Assembly (NCBI GenBank): GCA_959606705.1
Contig: CAUHLX010000105.1
Location: 1-8,820 of the forward strand
Length of the DNA: 8,820 nt
Source of the DNA: an uncultured Bacillota bacterium
Lineage (GTDB): Bacteria; Bacillota; Clostridia; Peptostreptococcales; Anaerovoracaceae
Direction: 5' to 3'
The notes below the pieces were generated by a model that had not been told where the DNA came from, did not search any database, and saw only the letters and a program-made list of their open reading frames with translations. Every line of letters starts with the position of its first letter. Position 1 is the stretch's first letter. Below, piece after piece: positions 4,737-8,820 of this stretch. The translations under genes were made by a program, and so were the position numbers.

Positions 4737-7586
4737 TTACAATAGCCGTTTCAAAAATTGACCGGTATAAGACCCCGGATAGGCGGCAACCTCTTCCGGC
4801 GTGCCGGTAATGACGAGCTGTCCTCCCCGGTCTCCGCCGTCCGGACCCAGATCGATGATGTGGTCCGCCGTTTTGATCACATCCAGGTTGTGTTCGATGA
4901 CCACCACGGTGTTTCCGCTGTCCACCAGCCGCTGCAGCACCTGAATCAGCTTGTCCACGTCCGCGAAATGCAGGCCCGTGGTGGGTTCGTCCAAAATGTA
5001 CATGGTCTTTCCCGTACCGCGCTTCGACAGCTCGGAAGCCAGCTTGATCCGCTGCGCCTCGCCGCCGGACAGCTGAGTGGAAGGCTGTCCCAGCTTCACG
5101 TAGCCCAGGCCCACCTCTTCCAGCGTCTGAAGCTGTCTGGTAATGGTGGGAATGTTGGCGAAGAACTCCAGCGCTTCGGAAATGTTCATATCCAGCACAT
5201 CGTAGATGCTCTTGCCCTTGTATTTGACCTCCAGCGTCTCCCGGTTGTAGCGCCGTCCCTTGCAGACCTCACAAGGCACGTAAACATCCGACAGAAAATG
5301 CATTTCGATCTTGATGATGCCGTCACCGGAGCAGGCCTCACACCGTCCGCCTTTGACATTGAAGCTGAACCGACCCTTTTCGTAGCCCCGGATCTTGGAT
5401 TCCGGAAGCTGCGCGAACAAATCGCGAATATTGGTGAACACTCCGGTGTAGGTCGCCGGGTTGGAACGAGGCGTCCGGCCGATGGGGGACTGGTCGATAT
5501 CGATGACTTTGTCGATCTCCTCCATCCCTTTGATATTTTTAAATTTTCCGGGTTTGTCCTTAGCCCGATACAGCTTGGCGGCCAGGCCCTTATAAAGGAT
5601 CTCGTTGACCAGACTGCTCTTGCCCGATCCGGATACCCCGGTCACACAGGTAAAGGTACCTAGTGGAAAGGAGATGTTCACATCCCGAAGATTGTTTTCC
5701 GCCGCTCCCAAAACCTGAATGAATTTTCCGTTGCCCTTGCGGCGCTCCTTCGGAACCTCGATGCGCTTCTTTCCGGAAAGATACTGACCGGTGATGGAAT
5801 TCTCGCAGGCCTTGATATCCTCCACCGATCCGGCGCAGACCAGCTCTCCGCCGTGAATCCCCGCTCCCGGGCCGATATCGATGATGTGGTCCGCCGCGTA
5901 CATGGTATCCTCGTCGTGTTCCACCACGATCAGGGTATTGCCGATCTCGGTCAGATTGCGCAGGGTCCCCAGCAATTTTTCATTGTCCTTCTGGTGCAGT
6001 CCGATGCTGGGCTCGTCCAAAATGTACAGAACCCCTACCAGGCTGGAACCGATCTGTGTGGCCAGTCGGATCCGCTGGGACTCGCCGCCCGACAGAGTCC
6101 CGGAGCTGCGGGAGAGGGTCAGATAGTCCAGACCCACGTCCACCAGGAAGGACAGACGGGCTTGAATTTCCTTTAAAATCTGCTTGGCGATCGCCGCGTC
6201 CTTGGCGGACAGCTCCAAGCCGTTGACAAATTTCAAGGCTTCGCGGACCGACAAGTCGGAAACCTCGGCGATGTTTTTTCCCCCCACGGTAACCGCCAGC
6301 ACCTCGGGTTTGAGCCGTTTTCCTCCGCAGGCCTTACAGGGAATCAAGCTCATGTATTCTTCCATCTTGCTTTTGATGTATTCGGAATTGGTCTCCTGAT
6401 ACCGCCGCTGAAGGTTGTTGATCACCCCTTCAAAGGGATGATGCCGGTAGGACTTGGACCCGCTGCGGCTTTCGTAATAATACTCCAGCTTTCTGGTCCC
6501 CGTGCCGTACAGCAGCTCGTCCTTAAACTTCTTGGGCAGCTTTTCATAAGGAGTGTCCAGACTCACCTGATGTTCTTTGGCAAGCGCCTCGATCATCTGG
6601 CGATAAAACGTTCCGAACTCCATGGAGGCAAATACGTTGGACAAGGCGCCCTCGTTGACGGACAGCCCTTGATCGGTGATCACCCGATCCGGGTCGATCT
6701 TCTGAATAAAGCCCAGGCCGTTGCACTCCGGGCAGGCCCCGAAGGGGCTGTTGAACGAAAAGGAACGGGGCTCCAGCTCCTCGATGCTGACTCCGTGCTC
6801 CGGGCAGGCCAGCTTGGTGGAAAACAGATGCTCCTCCGGCGTACCGACGGTCCCCTCCTCCGTTTTTTTCTGAATCAGGGCCAGAATGATGCCCTAGCTG
6901 TTGTGAAGAGCCAATTCCACGGATTCCGCCATTCGCCCTTCCACTCCCGGCTTGACCACGATTCGGTCCACCACGATCTCTATGGTGTGCTTGAACGTCT
7001 TTTCCAGTTTGACTTCCTGCTCCTCCAGCTCCACGATCTCACCGTCGATCCGCGCCCGGGTGAAGCCCTCCTTGCGAATGCGTTCAAGGATCTTCTCGTG
7101 CTCCCCCTTTCTCTGGCGAACCACCGGCGCCAGCAGGGTCAGCCGAGTGCCTTCGGGAAACTCCATCAGACCTTCCACGATCTGATCCACGGACTGGCTG
7201 GCGATCTCCCTGCCGCAAACCGGGCAGTGAGGCACTCCGATCCGGGCGTACATCAGCCGCAGATAATCGTGAATCTCCGTTACGGTGCCCACCGTGGAAC
7301 GGGGATTTTTGTTGGTGGTCTTTTGATCGATGGAAATGGCAGGAGAAAGTCCCTCGATATACTCCACGTCCGGTTTCTCCATCTGTCCCAAAAACTGTCT
7401 GGCGTAGGAGGACAGACTCTCCATGTAGCGGCGCTGGCCCTCGGCGTAAATCGTGTCAAACGCCAACGAGGACTTTCCCGATCCGGAAAGTCCCGTCAAC
7501 ACCACCATTTGATCCCGTGGAATGGTTACGTCGATGTGCTTTAGATTGTGCTCCGCGGCACCCTTGATGATAATATCCTTTGACAT
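4737..7586 (-). pseudogene. uvrA: UvrA, excinuclease ABC subunit A, interrupted by an in-frame TAG at codon 231
   Basis: UvrA is the ATPase that scans DNA for bulky lesions and loads UvrB in nucleotide excision repair. Across 950 codons the frame is full length (family about 940-960). Walker A of the first ATPase is GLSGSGKS at 32-39, with its signature LSGGESQ at 498-504 and Walker B LYILDEP at 520-526. The second ATPase has GVSGSGKS at 650-657, LSGGEAQ at 839-845 and YILDEP at 863-868. The damage-sensing zinc module has Cys749, Cys752, Cys772 and Cys775. Codon 231 is TAG (6894-6896). It splits the gene into a 230-residue piece (6894-7586) and a downstream piece whose first possible start is GTG at 6683, which would lack the first Walker A. 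No frameshift occurs and the sequence resumes as normal UvrA, so the lesion is a point change, an error or a read-through codon. An AAAAGGAG site overlaps the uvrB stop. Confidence 0.93.
6894..6896 (-). other. In-frame amber codon inside uvrA
   Basis: TAG occupies codon 231 between LALHNS and GIILALIQKK. The site lies in a variable linker just before the first zinc-binding motif (Cys261), where the family tolerates many residues. A single base change from CAG, GAG, AAG, TGG, TTG, TCG, TAC or TAT would create it. Confidence 0.9.
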
Positions 7587-7596
7587 TGTCTCTCTG

Positions 7597-7604
7597 CTCC
7601 TTTT
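7597..7604 (-). promoter_or_regulatory. uvrA ribosome binding site overlapping the uvrB stop codon
   Basis: AAAAGGAG on the - strand begins inside the TAA stop of uvrB and ends ten bases before the uvrA ATG at 7586. The arrangement fits translation of uvrA coupled to that of uvrB in one transcript. Confidence 0.65.
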
Positions 7605-8820
7605 AAAGTCTTACCTTATACTCGAAGATCCGGTCACGCAGCTCCGCGGCCCGCTCGAACTGCAGGTTCGCGGCGGCGTCCTTCATCTCTTTTTCCATCT
7701 TTTTAATATAATCCCCCAGCTCTTTCTTGGTGAGCTCCAGCGGACTCCGGCCGTGGTAATACTCGTCCTCTTCCTCCACCACCTTGGTCGCTTCGATCAC
7801 CGCCCGCACCGATTTCTCGATGGTCGTAGGGGTAATTCCGTGCTCTTCGTTGTATCTCTGCTGAATTTCCCGACGGCGATTGGTCTCGCCGATGGCCTTT
7901 TCCATGGCCTCACTGATCCCGTCCGCGTACATGATCACCCGGCCGTGAGCATTTCTGGCCGCCCGGCCGATGGTCTGAATCAGAGAAGTCTCCGTCCGCA
8001 GGAAGCCCTGCTTGTCCGCATCCAGAATGGTCACCAGCGATACCTCGGGAATATCCAGACCCTCCCGCAGGAGGTTGATGCCCACCAGCACGTCAAAGAC
8101 GCCCAGACGCAGGTCTCTGAGAATTTCCATCCGCTCCAGAGTGTCTACCTCCGAATGGAGATAACGGACCTTGATGCCCACGTTTTTCAGGTAATCCGTC
8201 AGGCTCTCGGACATTTTTTTCGTCAATGTGGTAACCAGCACCCGCTCTCCCACGGCGGTTACTTTGTTGATCTCCCCGATGAGATCGTCGATCTGCCCCT
8301 CGGTTTTGCGGAGATCGATCTCCGGGTCCAGCAGACCGGTGGGCCGAATCACCTGCTCCGCCACGATTCCGTGGCTGTGCTCCCGCTCGTACTGGGCGGG
8401 GGTGGCGCTGATGTAAATGGCCTGATTGACCAAGCTTTCGAACTCGTCGAACATCAGCGGGCGGTTGTCCAGCGCGGAAGGCAGACGGAAGCCGTATTCC
8501 ACCAGGGACTGCTTGCGGGAACGGTCTCCGGCGTACATGCCCCGCACCTGCGGAAGCATCACGTGAGACTCGTCCACCACCAGGAGAAAGTCTTTCGGAA
8601 AGTAGTCGATCAAGGTGTACGGCCGGCTCCCGGCGGGCAAACCGTTGATGTGGCGGGAATAGTTTTCGATCCCCTTGCAGCTGCCCACCTCTCTCAGCAT
8701 TTCCAGATCGTATCGAGTCCGCTGCTCGATGCGCTGGGCTTCCAGGAGCTTGCCGTTGTCTCGGAACCATTTGACCCGTTCCTCCAGCTCTTCTTCGATG
8801 GACGCGCAGGCTCTATTCAC
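7603..8820 (-). CDS. uvrB: UvrB, excinuclease ABC subunit B, C-terminal part (5' end off the window)
   Basis: UvrB is the helicase-like damage-verifying subunit that takes lesions from UvrA and recruits UvrC. The window holds the last 405 residues; the family has about 655-665, so roughly 250 N-terminal residues, including Walker A and the beta-hairpin, are missing. Visible motifs, counted within the fragment, are: DESH (83-86, helicase motif II), SATPAQYE (138-145, motif III), YLHSEVDTLERMEIL (220-234, motif IV), GINLLREGLDIPEVSLVTILDADK (247-270, motif V), and QTIGRAARN (282-290, motif VI) with its arginine fingers. The C-terminal UVR domain, IKKMEKEMKDAAANLQFERAAELRD (372-396), binds UvrC and UvrA. 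The first codon shown is GTG but is internal, not a start. It is followed by uvrA after 16 bases. Any LexA/DinR box would lie upstream, outside the window. The stop is TAA. Confidence 0.97.
   Translation of the reverse strand: MNRACASIEEELEERVKWFRDNGKLLEAQRIEQRTRYDLEMLREVGSCKGIENYSRHINGLPAGSRPYTLIDYFPKDFLLVVDESHVMLPQVRGMYAGDRSRKQSLVEYGFRLPSALDNRPLMFDEFESLVNQAIYISATPAQYEREHSHGIVAEQVIRPTGLLDPEIDLRKTEGQIDDLIGEINKVTAVGERVLVTTLTKKMSESLTDYLKNVGIKVRYLHSEVDTLERMEILRDLRLGVFDVLVGINLLREGLDIPEVSLVTILDADKQGFLRTETSLIQTIGRAARNAHGRVIMYADGISEAMEKAIGETNRRREIQQRYNEEHGITPTTIEKSVRAVIEATKVVEEEDEYYHGRSPLELTKKELGDYIKKMEKEMKDAAANLQFERAAELRDRIFEYKVRL

Noticed and set aside
6894..6896. Global reassignment of TAG as a sense codon in this organism
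   Set aside because: TAG ends lemA and the DUF4234 gene at family-typical positions, so a standard code with a local event in uvrA is simpler.
6438..7544. A 368-codon open frame on the + strand opposite uvrA
   Set aside because: The opposite strand encodes unmistakable UvrA motifs throughout. The + translation is rich in His, Leu and Gln with no motif, as expected of an antisense frame in G+C-rich coding DNA. The 301-codon + frame at 4758-5663 is rejected for the same reason.
1..8820. Mobile elements, CRISPR arrays, tRNA or rRNA genes, riboswitches, defence islands
   Set aside because: I saw no terminal repeats, transposase or integrase motifs, regularly spaced repeats, tRNA-like cloverleaf or conserved RNA-switch core. 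Gaps between genes are about 100 bases or less.

Overview
The window looks like a chromosomal segment from a Gram-positive, Clostridia-type Firmicute. The G+C content is moderate to high, genes are tightly packed, and Shine-Dalgarno sites of the AGGAGG/AAAGGAG type precede most starts. Family content points the same way: a DUF4234 protein, a CPGCG-type DUF2752 protein, a WYL regulator directly after uvrBA, and a small cysteine zinc-ribbon protein. A genus cannot be named from the sequence alone. No rRNA, tRNA, CRISPR array, insertion sequence, phage gene or attachment site is visible, so this reads as housekeeping and accessory core genome, not an island.

Layout from left to right. A 5'-truncated SAM-dependent methyltransferase gene on + (ends 436) converges on lemA on - (466-1023). 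Next on - comes ung, uracil-DNA glycosylase (stop at 1091). A two-gene membrane unit on - follows, DUF2752 (from about 2712) then DUF4234 (to 1839). A lone + gene for an SGNH/GDSL hydrolase (2791-3384) is divergent from the membrane unit and overlaps tail-to-tail with a - gene for a zinc-ribbon protein (3363-3665). The right half is one - strand operon, uvrB (truncated by the window edge), uvrA and a WYL-domain transcriptional regulator, with gaps of 16 and 30 bases. No stretch above 300 bases lacks a gene; the largest gap is 3666-3767.

The genes imply DNA repair by two routes. UvrB and UvrA recognise lesions in nucleotide excision repair, and Ung removes uracil to start base excision repair. 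The WYL regulator shares the uvrBA transcript. A TGACA-N6-TGTCC inverted repeat lies over the -35 of a good promoter-like sequence in front of the next gene, the zinc-ribbon protein, so a regulator-target pair is plausible but unproven.

The most notable observation is a single in-frame TAG at codon 231 of uvrA (6894-6896). The frame is otherwise open and family-like over 949 codons. It is a recent nonsense mutation, a base-call error, or an amber codon that is read through. Two neighbouring genes (lemA and the DUF4234 gene) end naturally at TAG, so wholesale TAG reassignment is unlikely. I found no convincing undescribed multi-gene system here.
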